A DNA stretch of 64,000 nucleotides from Gordonia amarae NBRC 15530. Its GTDB lineage: Bacteria; Actinomycetota; Actinomycetes; Mycobacteriales; Mycobacteriaceae. The position numbers were made by a program, and so were the translations under genes. The notes under the pieces were generated by a model. It searched no databases and had not been told where the DNA came from. It worked only from the letters and a program-made list of their open reading frames with translations. Location of the stretch: contig NZ_BAED01000061.1 in NCBI RefSeq assembly GCF_000241345.1, positions 124,001 through 188,000 of the forward strand, given 5' to 3'. How positions within the stretch are numbered: position 1 is the stretch's first letter; each line of letters starts with the position of its first letter. Positions 33,799 through 43,086 of this stretch are shown here, one piece after another.

Positions 33799-34728
33799 TC
33801 AGGCGACCGACACCCACGATCCAGTGATCGACGCCTCCACCTCGGCGGCGACCTCCTGCAGAACCCGTACGGCGGCAAGCGCATTGGGATCTTCCAACCG
33901 CCCGGATCGGGTGACCACCTCGATGCGCCGGCTTTCCAGGTCGAGCCCTTCGACGACGAGCGGTGCGAGCTGTTCGGAAACAGCCAGCGCCGGCACCAGC
34001 CCGACGGCGATCCCGGCGGCGGCGAGTTCGCAGACATTGGCCGACCCGGAGAGCTGGTGGGTGATGTGCGGGGTGAACCCGGACCGGTCGGCTGCCCGCA
34101 GCAGAGCGGTGTGCAGTCCAGAATCGGGGATGCCGGTGGCCCAGGCCTCGTCGGCGAGCACCCCCAGGCCGCGGCAGCGGATCGAGGCGTGCAGACGTCG
34201 CGGGGCGAGCAGCACCATCGGTTCGGTCAGCAGCGGCACCCCCCGCAATCCGCTCAGCGATTCGTGGCGGCCGAAGTCGTAGTCGCAGGTGATGGCCAGA
34301 TCCGCCTCCCCCTGTCGCAGCTGCCGCAGTGCTCCCGCCCGATTGACCTGCCGGATCTGCACGTCGATCTCGGGATCGACCGCACTGAGCCGGGCGGTCA
34401 TCGGGGCGGCCAGCAACCGGACACCCAGATTGAACGAGGCCACGATGAGCCGGCCGGAGGTCCGGTCGGCGGTGGCGGCGACCGCGCTGATCGCCTCGTC
34501 CACCGCCCCGAGCACCCGGCGGGCATGTTCGGCGAGCACCAGGCCGCCGCGGGTGAGCCCGAGGGTCCGCCCCTCACGCCGGAACAGCGTGGCCCCGGCC
34601 TCCTCCTCCAGCACCCGCAGCTGTTGTGACACCGCCGAACTCGTGATGGCACGACGTTCGGCGACGGCCGTGACGGTTCCCAGCTCCGCGAGATCGCAGA
34701 GCAACATCATTCGCCGAAGGTCCAGCAT
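33799..34728 (-). CDS. LysR-family transcriptional regulator
   Basis: A 309-residue regulator. The N-terminal winged helix reads LRRMMLLCDLAELGTVTAVAERRAITSSAVSQQLRVLEEEAGATLFRREGRTLGLTRGGLVL, a textbook LysR DNA-binding domain (residues ~4-62); the rest is a periplasmic-binding-like effector domain (TSGRLIVASFNLGVRLLAAPM). It sits between two DszC/SfnB-like genes and upstream of an SsuABC-like transporter, so it is a good candidate for their activator, as Cbl/CysB/SsuR do elsewhere. The gap 34729-34876 should hold its promoter. Confidence 0.88.
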   Translation of the reverse strand: MLDLRRMMLLCDLAELGTVTAVAERRAITSSAVSQQLRVLEEEAGATLFRREGRTLGLTRGGLVLAEHARRVLGAVDEAISAVAATADRTSGRLIVASFNLGVRLLAAPMTARLSAVDPEIDVQIRQVNRAGALRQLRQGEADLAITCDYDFGRHESLSGLRGVPLLTEPMVLLAPRRLHASIRCRGLGVLADEAWATGIPDSGLHTALLRAADRSGFTPHITHQLSGSANVCELAAAGIAVGLVPALAVSEQLAPLVVEGLDLESRRIEVVTRSGRLEDPNALAAVRVLQEVAAEVEASITGSWVSVA

Positions 34729-34876
34729 GAGACATCCTCCTCGGGTTTCGCGGCCAGGAGTCCCAGTATGGTGCCGTTCGCGGCAGGATCGAGGCGTTGC
34801 ACGCAGCCTGAAGATATCTACGGCGACATCGGCGCGCGGGAGAACTTACGGACAGGAAGACTTTACGGGCGCGTGG

Positions 34877-35980
34877 TTACCGCGAGTAGGCGGCGAAGTG
34901 CGCCGCCCGCACACTCGGCGCCAGACCACGCACCTGCAGGAACTGTGCCGCCCGCGCCCTGACCTGTGCGATGTCCGAGTCGAGCAGAGCCGCCCCACCG
35001 GCGGCCACGACTGCCGCTGTGGTGGCACGGACCGCCAGTTCGTTGAGGGCGGCCCGCCAATGCGGGTCGGGCAGGGGTGTGGCCGCGGCAGTCTCCAGTT
35101 CCGCGGACAACGCGATCAGGTGATCGTCGTCGCCGCTGATGCGGAGTGCGTCGTCGAGTGCGGCACGGGCGAGGCCGTACGGCCCGGCCGTGGGGATCGC
35201 GGCCAGGTCGGCCTCGTCGACGTCGGGGTTGAGGTGTTTGGCCCGCTGCAGTTCCTGGGCGCGGGTGCCGTCGCGACGCCGGTACTCCTGCACCGCCACC
35301 ACCTCGGTCACCAGGGCATCGGGCAGGAAGTACCCGTCGAGTCTGAGTTCGGCGGTGCGTGATCCGTACACGGCTGTCAGTGGGAGAATCCTGCCGCTGA
35401 TCGCCGGGTCGTCGAGAAAGCCGATCCCGAAGACGAACTCCTCGCGCTGTTCGTCGACGGCGCCGAGCCAGATGACGTCGGTGAGTCCCCAGCCCGAATG
35501 CCAGCCGATCACACCGTCGATGCGGTAGCCGCCGGGAACCCGGGTGGCGATGGTGCCGCGGCGTTTCGGCCAGCTGCGCACGTGCCCCATGCCGGCGCCG
35601 CCGATCAGTTCCCCGGAGGCCAGCTTCGGCAGCAGTTCCAGCGCGTCGTCGGTGCCGGCGGTGACGGCCGGCAGGACCGGCGCGCCGTGCTGGGTGACGA
35701 TGGTCGCCGTCGACGGGTCCGCGCCGAACAGCAGGTTGTTGATGGCGTTCACCACCCGCGGCGGCAGCTTGACGCCGCCATACTGCTCCGGGACGAACAA
35801 CCGGTGGTAGCCGATCTCCCGCAATCCGTCGATGTGGGAGCGCGGCACCTCGGTGCGATCGATCTCGACCGCACGCGGCGCCAGCACCTCCTCGGTGAAT
35901 CGGGCGAACTCCCGGTACACGGGGTGCGCTGTCGGATCGGTCTGGACCGAGGGTGCGGTGATGTCGGCTGCAGTGGTCAT
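34877..35980 (-). CDS. SfnB/DszC-like ACAD-fold monooxygenase
   Basis: A 367-residue acyl-CoA-dehydrogenase-fold protein. The N-terminal helical domain (FARFTEEVLAPRAVEIDRTEVPRSHIDGLREIGYHRLFVPEQYGG) and middle strand domain (GGYRIDGVIGWHSGWGLTDVIWLGAV) are clear. It lacks the ACAD substrate-binding EPGAGSD motif and the GGT-x-EIQ ending, which argues for an oxidase or monooxygenase of the SfnB sulfur-acquisition type rather than a beta-oxidation enzyme. It is divergent from the SsuABC-like transporter. Confidence 0.78.
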   Translation of the reverse strand: MTTAADITAPSVQTDPTAHPVYREFARFTEEVLAPRAVEIDRTEVPRSHIDGLREIGYHRLFVPEQYGGVKLPPRVVNAINNLLFGADPSTATIVTQHGAPVLPAVTAGTDDALELLPKLASGELIGGAGMGHVRSWPKRRGTIATRVPGGYRIDGVIGWHSGWGLTDVIWLGAVDEQREEFVFGIGFLDDPAISGRILPLTAVYGSRTAELRLDGYFLPDALVTEVVAVQEYRRRDGTRAQELQRAKHLNPDVDEADLAAIPTAGPYGLARAALDDALRISGDDDHLIALSAELETAAATPLPDPHWRAALNELAVRATTAAVVAAGGAALLDSDIAQVRARAAQFLQVRGLAPSVRAAHFAAYSR

Positions 35981-36305
35981 GGTGTCACCGTACGTTCGTA
36001 TATCCCACGCGACGCCAATTCGCTTACGGGTAATTATTTCTCATCGCCAACAATTGCTGAACGATTTCTCCAAGGAGCTCTGGAAAGCAATTCCACTACG
36101 CGAATCCCGTAGCCGGACAGCCTATATCGCCTGTTCAGTGATGTGATCCACTTTCCTTCGGCACCACCGTGAGTTTTTTCATTTGCTCACCGCCAAGACC
36201 CCCCTACCTTTCAGTTGCAGCGCACGGCAGGGCCTCTCGTACCTCCACACGTGCACCCAAATACCCAGGCGCTTCCACAGACCCACATCGACACCGAGGT
36301 TGCAG
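35981..36305. other. Divergent control region, no gene
   Basis: This 325-base gap between the SfnB-like gene (leftward) and the transporter operon (rightward) is AT-richer than its surroundings. I see no coding frame with a ribosome site and no recognisable riboswitch. It should hold both promoters and the LysR target sites, but no clear palindrome stands out. Confidence 0.6.
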
Positions 36306-37484
36306 ATGAGATCGTCACAGACGACACCCCCGGGCACCACACGATCGCGCACCACCGGCTTTCTGCCCGATCGCCTCCGGCCCACCGGATTCGCACGCAA
36401 GGCGACCGTCGTGGTCGCCGCCGTCATCGCCGCTCCCACCGTCCTGGCCGGTTGCACCGGAATCGGTGGCGACGACGGCGGCGTCACGTTCCGCTTCGCC
36501 AACTCGCCGACCGCGCTGTCGCTGGTGCGGATCGCCGACGAACTCGGCTACTGGAAGGACGCCGGCGTCAAACCCGAATACGTCGGTCCCGCGACCAGCG
36601 TTCCCGCGGTGCAGTTGCTCGACCAGAACCGGGTCGACATCGCCACCGGTATGTTCAGCAATGACATCGACGGCAAGGTGAAGGGTTTCAAGTTCACCGC
36701 TATCGCCTCCAGCATGCTCGACCTGCCCGATCAGCCACACATGGCGTACTTCACCAAGGCCGGCTCCCCCATCACCAAGACCAATCTCAAAGCGATCGAG
36801 GGCAAGACGGTGGGCCTGGGGCCCGGCAAGAACAGCTGCACCGACCTGGTGATCAAGCGGTACCTGAAGAAGAACGGCGTCGACCTCAACAAGGTCAAGT
36901 TCCTCGAACTGAAACCAGAACTGATCGCGCCGGCCATCGAACGCGGCGAGGTCGATCTCGGGGTGTTCCATCCGCCGTTGGTGGGTGTGCTGCTGAGCAA
37001 GCCAGACAAGTTCAAGCAGGTGTTCACCTCCTTCGACGACTGGGGTCCGCTCGGCGGTCAGGCGCCCTTCGTGGCCAGCAACACCTGGCTACAGAAGCAC
37101 CCCGACGCGGCGCGCGAGTTTGTCGGCATCATCGGCAAGACGGCCAACTGGGCCAACGCACATCCCAAGGAATCCGCCGAGATCGCAGGCAAGACAACGG
37201 GATACCCGGTGGAACAGACCACCAACTGGCACTACGCGCCGAACGCTCTGCTGGACAAGGCGAGCCTGGCGCTGTGGTGGGATCTGGTGAAGGACACCGG
37301 CACCCCGCTTCCGGGTTCGGACAAGCTCAAGCCCGAGGACATCGCCACCAACGCGTTCAACCCGTACGCCACGTCCGCCGATCTGCTCGACCATCAGGAC
37401 GAGAACACCACCGTTCTGCCCGGTTTCCGAAACAAGGGAGTGTTCAAGACCCCGCTCGTCGACATCGCGACCGCAGAGAAATAG
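36306..37484 (+). CDS. SsuA/NrtA/TauA-like ABC substrate-binding lipoprotein
   Basis: A 392-residue extracytoplasmic binding protein. ATG 36306 is chosen because it yields a signal sequence with lipobox VLAGC (Cys50) and has GAGG nearby; a longer frame is possible. The mature part FRFANSPTALSLVRIADELGYWKDAGVKPEYVG and GKTVGLGPGKNSCTDLVIKRYL follow the sulfonate/taurine/nitrate pattern, as does TTGYPVEQTTNWHYAP. It heads a four-gene operon. Neighbouring DszC/SfnB-like genes favour a sulfonate or sulfone ligand; the nearby nitrite reductase leaves nitrate as an alternative. Confidence 0.86.
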   Translation: MRSSQTTPPGTTRSRTTGFLPDRLRPTGFARKATVVVAAVIAAPTVLAGCTGIGGDDGGVTFRFANSPTALSLVRIADELGYWKDAGVKPEYVGPATSVPAVQLLDQNRVDIATGMFSNDIDGKVKGFKFTAIASSMLDLPDQPHMAYFTKAGSPITKTNLKAIEGKTVGLGPGKNSCTDLVIKRYLKKNGVDLNKVKFLELKPELIAPAIERGEVDLGVFHPPLVGVLLSKPDKFKQVFTSFDDWGPLGGQAPFVASNTWLQKHPDAAREFVGIIGKTANWANAHPKESAEIAGKTTGYPVEQTTNWHYAPNALLDKASLALWWDLVKDTGTPLPGSDKLKPEDIATNAFNPYATSADLLDHQDENTTVLPGFRNKGVFKTPLVDIATAEK

Positions 37485-37562
37485 ACACAGCGAAATACAC
37501 GCAGCGAAATAGCGCCGGACAACCCGTCCCCCACCCGACATCCACACAGAAAGGCCACTGCC

Positions 37563-38429
37563 ATGAGCGGATCAGTGCTGGTCCAGCAACGAGCGACCGC
37601 CGCGGGCAGCGCGATCAGGGTACCCAAGCACGCCACCCCCAAGATCGTGGCCCGCAAGGTCAGCAAGCTCTACCCGACACCGGGTTCCCGCAAGGACTTC
37701 ACCACCGTCCTCGACGGATTCGACCTGACCATCCACGACGGCGAGTTTCTGTCGCTGCTCGGCCCGAGTGGCTGCGGCAAGTCGACATTCCTCAATATCC
37801 TTGCCGGACTGGACAGTTACAACGGCGGTTCGGTCCGCCTCGACGGTGAGCAGGTCACCGGCGTCAACAAGAATGTCGGCGTCGTGTTCCAGGGCTATGC
37901 CCTGTTCCCGTGGCTGACCGCACAGAAGAACGTCGAGGTAGGACTCAAGATCCGGGGCGTGGGCAAGGCCGAACGCCGCGAACGGGCCGCCGAGGTACTC
38001 AAGACGGTCGGCCTTTCGGCGGCAGCCGATCGTCTGCCGCACCAGCTTTCGGGTGGTATGCGCCAGCGCGCGGCGATCGCGCGCGTCCTCGCCTACGACC
38101 CTGAGGTGCTGGTCTTCGACGAGCCGTTCGCCGCCCTCGACGCCCAGACCCGCGAATTCCTGCAGGGCGAGCTGCTGCGGATCTGGGAGTCGGGCGAGAA
38201 GAAGAAGACCATCCTGTTTGTCACCCATTCCATCGACGAGGCCATCTTCCTGTCCGACCGGATCGCGGTGATGACCAAGGCACCCGGCGCGGTCAAGACC
38301 CTGCTGGACGTCGAGCTGGACCGTCCACGAACCCAATCTCTGCGTAGCTCTGAGGAGTTCGCTCACATTCGGGCCCGCGTGGCCGGGATCCTCGCCGAGG
38401 AGGTCAACGTTGGCAACGACGCTGCCTGA
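37563..38429 (+). CDS. SsuB/TauB-like ABC transporter ATP-binding protein
   Basis: A 288-residue ATPase of the nitrate/sulfonate/taurine class. Walker A LGPSGCGKST, Q-loop VFQGYALFPWLT, signature LSGGMRQRAAIARVLA and Walker B VLVFDEPFAALD are all intact, and the H-loop reads LFVTHSIDEAIFLSDR. It powers the permease encoded directly downstream, which it overlaps by 20 bases. The 78-base gap before it has GAAAGG near the ATG. Confidence 0.92.
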   Translation: MSGSVLVQQRATAAGSAIRVPKHATPKIVARKVSKLYPTPGSRKDFTTVLDGFDLTIHDGEFLSLLGPSGCGKSTFLNILAGLDSYNGGSVRLDGEQVTGVNKNVGVVFQGYALFPWLTAQKNVEVGLKIRGVGKAERRERAAEVLKTVGLSAAADRLPHQLSGGMRQRAAIARVLAYDPEVLVFDEPFAALDAQTREFLQGELLRIWESGEKKKTILFVTHSIDEAIFLSDRIAVMTKAPGAVKTLLDVELDRPRTQSLRSSEEFAHIRARVAGILAEEVNVGNDAA

Positions 38430-39276
38430 GCCAGGGCCGACGACGGGGCTCGCCGCTGCCGACGACGGCCTCGACGATCTCACGCCCCCGGCACGGCGCA
38501 ATCCCTATCTCGTCAAGTACGAGCGTTACCTCTACGGCGCGATCGGCCTGGCCGGATTCCTGGTGATCTGGTGGGCGGTCGTGGCCTCCGGATACGTCGA
38601 CAAGCTGTACCTGGCGACACCGCAGGACACGTTCACCGCGCTCATCAATGGTCTCGCCGATGGCTCGCTGGCACAGGAGATCCTGCCGAGCGTGCAACGG
38701 GCCCTCACCGGTTTCGTCATCGGCCTGATCGCGGGCATCGGACTGGGTATCGCCGTCGGCTACGTCCGCATCGTGCAGCAGTTCCTCGAACCGGTGCTGC
38801 TGTTCTTCCGTAACCTGTCGCTGCTGGCGCTGCTGCCGGTGTTCGTGGTGTTCTTCGGCATCGGTGAACAATCGAAGATCGCGATCGTGGTGTGGGCGTG
38901 CTTCTGGCCGATCTTCATCACCACCGTCGGCGCGGTCAACGGGGTGGAGAGGATCCTCCTCAACGCCGCGCGCACCCTCGGCGCCGGACGCGGCTATATC
39001 TTCACCCGCGTCGTGCTGCCGGCCGCGATCCCCGGCATCTTCCCGGGTATCCGGTTGGCCAGTGCCAACGCGTTCACCGCCCTGGTGGCGGCCGAACTCG
39101 TCGGCGGCGCACACGGTATCGGCATCTACATCAACAACGCCGCCCTGCGCTATCAGACACCGGAGATGTACGCGGGCATCATCACGCTCGGCCTCATCGG
39201 CATTCTCGTCAACGCCGTGATGACCGGCGTCGAACACAAGGCCACCGCATGGCAGAAAGGACTCACCAACAAATGA
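38410..39276 (+). CDS. SsuC/TauC-like ABC transporter permease
   Basis: A 288-residue inner-membrane permease of the BPD_transp_1 family, with about six helices (YGAIGLAGFLVIWWAVVASG, FVIGLIAGIGLGIAVGY and others) and the cytoplasmic EAA-type coupling loop GVERILLNAARTLGAGRGYIFTRVVLPAAIPGIFPG. TTG 38410 inside the ATPase gene is the probable start; the 20-base overlap implies translational coupling. Its stop overlaps the next ATG (ATGA). Confidence 0.9.
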   Translation: MATTLPEPGPTTGLAAADDGLDDLTPPARRNPYLVKYERYLYGAIGLAGFLVIWWAVVASGYVDKLYLATPQDTFTALINGLADGSLAQEILPSVQRALTGFVIGLIAGIGLGIAVGYVRIVQQFLEPVLLFFRNLSLLALLPVFVVFFGIGEQSKIAIVVWACFWPIFITTVGAVNGVERILLNAARTLGAGRGYIFTRVVLPAAIPGIFPGIRLASANAFTALVAAELVGGAHGIGIYINNAALRYQTPEMYAGIITLGLIGILVNAVMTGVEHKATAWQKGLTNK

Positions 39277-40226
39277 CCACCACTCCGATCCGCGGCCCGT
39301 TCCCGCGTGCCCTCCTGGCGGCGCTGATCGCGCTGGCTCTGGCCGTCGTGGCGGCGGGCTGCGGGTCGGAGACGAAGGTAGATTACGGTTCGGCGTCCGA
39401 CTACAGTTCTGGGTCCGGCGGCGACTCACTCGTCGTCTACGCGGGCCAGGGTGCCGACCACGACATCCTCGAATACGCGGCGAAGAACCTGCTCGACAAG
39501 CAGATCCGGATCACCGTCAGGAACGCCGGTGCCGACGCCAACGCGAAAGTGTCGGCGGGCGACGGTGATCTGGCGTTCTTCCAGCACGCACCGGCGTTCG
39601 AGTCCGACACCACAGAGCGTGGCCTGAAGGACCTGAGCATCGTCGGCCGCGTGAATGTGGTCCCGTACTCGCTGTATTCACACAAGTGGACGGACCTGCG
39701 CGAGACATCGAGCTGGGTCAACACCGGTCTCGTGGAGGACAATGTCACCGGGACGAGCCTCCCGCACGGCGCCCGCGTCGCGCTGCCGAACACGCCCACC
39801 GGTTTCGCCCGCGGCCTGTACCTGCTGCAATCGGCCGGACTGGTCACCCTCGACCGCGGGTTCGGCGGCACCACCGCCCAGGATCTCACCATCACCGCGG
39901 CCAACGTCCGCGACTCGGCCCGGCACCTCGATGTGATCGGCCTGAGCTTCGACGAGTTCCTGAAGTCCACCTACGACAGCTACGACGCCGTCGCTCTCAA
40001 CCCCGACCAGGCGAAGTCACTCGGACTCGTTCCCGCCGACGACGCCCTGGCCATCGAACCCGGCCCCGGCAACCCATACGCCCACGTTCTGGTCGCCCCG
40101 TCCCGCCTGGCCGGCGATCCCCGCATCCTCGAACTCACCCGGGCCCTCGAAGATCCCCGGCTGGCAACCCATCTCACCCGGACCTACCGCGGCACCAACA
40201 TCGCGGCCGCCCCGGTGCACCGCTAG
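39273..40226 (+). CDS. MetQ/NlpA-type lipoprotein, second binding protein of the operon
   Basis: A 317-residue lipoprotein, ATG 39273 overlapping the permease stop by 4 bases. Signal peptide and lipobox VVAAGC (Cys30), a Ser/Gly-rich spacer, then an NlpA-type fold: DLAFFQHAPAFESDTTERGLKDLSIVGRVNVVPYSLYSHKWTDL and GARVALPNTPTGFARGLYLLQSAGL closely resemble MetQ. It uses the same ABC transporter operon as an SsuA-like protein, so the system may accept two ligand classes. MetQ relatives bind methionine or other sulfur compounds, which fits sulfur acquisition. Confidence 0.85.
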   Translation: MTTTPIRGPFPRALLAALIALALAVVAAGCGSETKVDYGSASDYSSGSGGDSLVVYAGQGADHDILEYAAKNLLDKQIRITVRNAGADANAKVSAGDGDLAFFQHAPAFESDTTERGLKDLSIVGRVNVVPYSLYSHKWTDLRETSSWVNTGLVEDNVTGTSLPHGARVALPNTPTGFARGLYLLQSAGLVTLDRGFGGTTAQDLTITAANVRDSARHLDVIGLSFDEFLKSTYDSYDAVALNPDQAKSLGLVPADDALAIEPGPGNPYAHVLVAPSRLAGDPRILELTRALEDPRLATHLTRTYRGTNIAAAPVHR

Positions 40227-40249
40227 CGGCCCGGCACCGTCGCCCGGAT

Positions 40250-40585
40250 TCACGCAGGGTCGATGACAACGACGATCTGCCCGTCCTGGTCGGAGATCCG
40301 GTACGTGCGGACCGAACCGATACCGGCGGTGGTGCATCCGCCGTCGGAGAAGCGAAAAGCGTACTGGTGCAGCGGACACACCACCACACCGAGGTCGGAC
40401 TGGCCGTCGGCGAGCGGACCGCCGTTATGAGGGCAGGCGGCATCGGTGGCGCGCAGGGTGCCGTCGGAGAGACGGAACACTGCGATCTGCAGCTCTCCCA
40501 CCGCATACGCGCGACCCTCGCCGGCCTGGACGTCGGACATCGGACCGAGAACGACGGCGGTTCCGGTTGAGATTCTTGTCGTCAT
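40250..40585 (-). CDS. nirD: Nitrite reductase small subunit, NirD (Rieske ferredoxin type)
   Basis: A 111-residue Rieske-domain protein. Ligands are C51-x-H53 (ACPHNGGPL) and C70-x2-H73 (VCPLHQYAF). It starts at ATG 40585, overlapping the NirB stop by 4 bases. In assimilatory NADH-nitrite reductases this subunit passes electrons to or stabilises the large siroheme subunit. The pairing with NirB makes the call firm. Confidence 0.9.
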   Translation of the reverse strand: MTTRISTGTAVVLGPMSDVQAGEGRAYAVGELQIAVFRLSDGTLRATDAACPHNGGPLADGQSDLGVVVCPLHQYAFRFSDGGCTTAGIGSVRTYRISDQDGQIVVVIDPA

Positions 40586-43086
40586 GACGCCACCACCGTC
40601 GGCGACGGCGCCGCACCGCGAGCCGGGACCACCGGAAGCGGCAGCAACGGCAGTGCCGGGGAGAACTGGGCGGGCGACTTCGGTTCGGCGCGGTCGAGCC
40701 ACGGATCCACGTAACCGGCGACAGCCTCATCAATGCGTTGCTGCAGTCCGGCGACGCTTCCGTCGCGGTCGTCGACGAGGATCGCACGCAGTTCCTCGAT
40801 GCCCACCCGCGGCACCCACGCGTAGGTGCGTTCGAGCCATTTGGCCTGCTCGCGGTAGTACTGGATGAACAAGCCGCACAACCGGATCACCTCCTCGGGC
40901 GAGTCGACGGTGGCCAGCACATCACCCTTGCGGATGTGCGCTCCGGCGGCGCCTCCGACGTAGATCTCCCACTTACCCTCGCCGATGGCGACTACGCCGA
41001 AGTCCTTGCACAGCGCCTCGGCGCAGTTGCGCGGACACCCGGTGACCGCCAGTTTCAGCTTGGCCGGCGATTCGAGCCCCTGATAGCGGTTCTCCAACGC
41101 GATCCCGAGCGATGTGGAATCCCCCAGCCCGAACCGGCAATAGTCAGTTCCCACACAGGTTTTCACGGTGCGGAAGCTCTTGCCGTAGGCGTATCCCGAC
41201 GGCATGTCCAGGTCGGCCCACACCTTGGGCAGATCCTCCTTGCGCACCCCGAGCAGGTCCAGGCGCTGCCCGCCGGTCGCTTTGATCATCGGAATGCTGT
41301 ATTTCTCGGCGACGTCGGCGATCTTGCGCAACTGCTCGGGCGAGGTGACCCCGCCGCGCATCTGCGGCACCACCGAAAACGTGCCGTCGCGCTGAATGTT
41401 GGCGTGTACCCGGTCGTTGATGAACAGGGCACCCTCTTCGCGTTTCCAGTCCGCACCCCAGATCACCCGCAGCAGCGACGCCAGCGGCATCTTCGCCGAC
41501 GCGTCCTCCCCATCGGGGGCGAGGGCGGCGACCACCTCGCTCACCGAACGCAGCCCCCGGGCCCGGATCGCCTCGATCAGTGCGGGTTTGGTCATCGGGA
41601 TCGACGGAACGTACCAATCGGCGGAGGCATCGACGGTCAGCTCGGCACCGGCGGCGAGGGTCACGATGTCCCCGACCATGCCCTTGCACGATCCGCAGCC
41701 CTTACCGGCGCGGGTCTTGCCGCACACCTGGGCGACGCTGGTGCAGCCCGACGCCACGCAAGCGACGATGTCGCCCTTGCTGACCCCGTTGCAGTTGCAC
41801 ACCACCGCGTCGTCCGACAGTTCCGCGGCACCCGTTGCGGCACTCGGGGTTCCCATGTCGAACAGCATCGAGATGCGTTCGTCCGGCAGCGGCACCTTGT
41901 CGTCGAAGGCCTGGCTCAGGAAGCCTACCTTGGACACGTCGCCGAGCAGCATCGCGCCGATCAGCTTGTTGTCGCGCACCACGACGCTCTTGTAGATCCC
42001 CTTCTTCGGTTCGTAGAACTGCACGAACTCGTCGTCGGGATGTTCGGGGCCTTTCACACCCATCGCCGCCACATCCACACCGGCCACCTTCAGTTTGGTG
42101 GTGGTGCGCGAACCGTGGTACGCCGCATCGGGATCAGCGCCGGTGACCACATCGGCGAGCACCACCGCCTGCTCCCACAACGGGGCGACGAGACCGTACA
42201 CCTCACTGCGATGCTGCGCGCACTCGCCGACGGCGAAGATGGAACCCTCGTCCTCGCACCGCATCTGGTCGTCGACGACGATGCCGCGTTCGGTGACCAG
42301 CCCGGCCCTCCGGGCCAGTTCGATGTTCGGCCGGATGCCGGCGGCCACCACGATCATGTCGGCGTCAATGGTGCTGCCGTCGGCGAAACCCACACCGGCA
42401 ACGCGGCCGTCGTCACCCCTCAGAACGGCGGTGGTGCGCTTGCCGGTGTGGACCCCGACCCCCAAGGCCTCGATCTTGTTGCGCAACACTTTTCCGCCGT
42501 GCTCGTCGAGCTGCTGATTCATCAGATGCCCCGGTGAATGGACCACGTCGACGGCCACACCCTGCGTGGTCAGCCCGTATGCGGCCTCCAGCCCCAGCAG
42601 ACCGCCACCGATGACCACCGCGCGCACGTTGTCACGGGCCTGCGCCAGCTGCAGCATGCCATTGGTGTCGGCGATGGTGCGGAACCCGAAAACCCCACGC
42701 GCCAACCGGCCGTCGGCCTCGCGCAGCCCGTCCATATTGGGGAAGAAGGTGTTGGAACCGGTGGCGATGATCAAGGTGTCGAAGTCGATGACACGGCCAC
42801 TCGCGCAGGTCACCGTCTTGGCGAAGCGGTCGATCGACTCGGCGCTGTCACCCACATGCAGCGTGATGCCGTTCTCCCGGTACCAGGCCATCGGGTTGAG
42901 CATCAGATCGTCGTCCTCGACGTCGGTCTCACCCGCCAGGACGTGGGACAGCATGATGCGGTTGTAGTTCCCGTACGGCTCGTCGCCGATCATAGTGATG
43001 TCGAAGTCCCGGCCACCGTCTCGCGCGAGGATCTCCTCGACCGTCCGGGCTCCGGCCATCCCGTTGCCCACCACAACGAGTTTCAT
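40582..43086 (-). CDS. nirB: Assimilatory nitrite reductase [NAD(P)H] large subunit, NirB
   Basis: An 834-residue cytoplasmic enzyme reducing nitrite to ammonium. Domains in order: FAD/NAD(P)H reductase (VVVGNGMAGARTVEEI and VVIGGGLLGLEAAYGL), a BFD-type [2Fe-2S] domain (VVCNCNGVSKGDIV and CGKTRAGKGCGSC) and the siroheme/[4Fe-4S] half with C644, C650, C684 and C688 (CVGTDYC and TGCPRNC). The length matches the family. It overlaps nirD by 4 bases downstream and an unknown small gene by one base upstream (TGATG). There is no nitrate reductase in the window. Confidence 0.95.
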   Translation of the reverse strand: MKLVVVGNGMAGARTVEEILARDGGRDFDITMIGDEPYGNYNRIMLSHVLAGETDVEDDDLMLNPMAWYRENGITLHVGDSAESIDRFAKTVTCASGRVIDFDTLIIATGSNTFFPNMDGLREADGRLARGVFGFRTIADTNGMLQLAQARDNVRAVVIGGGLLGLEAAYGLTTQGVAVDVVHSPGHLMNQQLDEHGGKVLRNKIEALGVGVHTGKRTTAVLRGDDGRVAGVGFADGSTIDADMIVVAAGIRPNIELARRAGLVTERGIVVDDQMRCEDEGSIFAVGECAQHRSEVYGLVAPLWEQAVVLADVVTGADPDAAYHGSRTTTKLKVAGVDVAAMGVKGPEHPDDEFVQFYEPKKGIYKSVVVRDNKLIGAMLLGDVSKVGFLSQAFDDKVPLPDERISMLFDMGTPSAATGAAELSDDAVVCNCNGVSKGDIVACVASGCTSVAQVCGKTRAGKGCGSCKGMVGDIVTLAAGAELTVDASADWYVPSIPMTKPALIEAIRARGLRSVSEVVAALAPDGEDASAKMPLASLLRVIWGADWKREEGALFINDRVHANIQRDGTFSVVPQMRGGVTSPEQLRKIADVAEKYSIPMIKATGGQRLDLLGVRKEDLPKVWADLDMPSGYAYGKSFRTVKTCVGTDYCRFGLGDSTSLGIALENRYQGLESPAKLKLAVTGCPRNCAEALCKDFGVVAIGEGKWEIYVGGAAGAHIRKGDVLATVDSPEEVIRLCGLFIQYYREQAKWLERTYAWVPRVGIEELRAILVDDRDGSVAGLQQRIDEAVAGYVDPWLDRAEPKSPAQFSPALPLLPLPVVPARGAAPSPTVVAS

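Noticed and set aside
35981-36305. Sulfur- or SAM-type riboswitch before the SsuA-like gene
   Set aside because: I could not find the conserved helices or core motifs of a known riboswitch in this gap.
36183-36305. Extended N-terminus of the SsuA-like protein from an upstream start
   Set aside because: It would put 41 residues before the signal peptide and bury the lipobox; ATG 36306 gives a normal lipoprotein.
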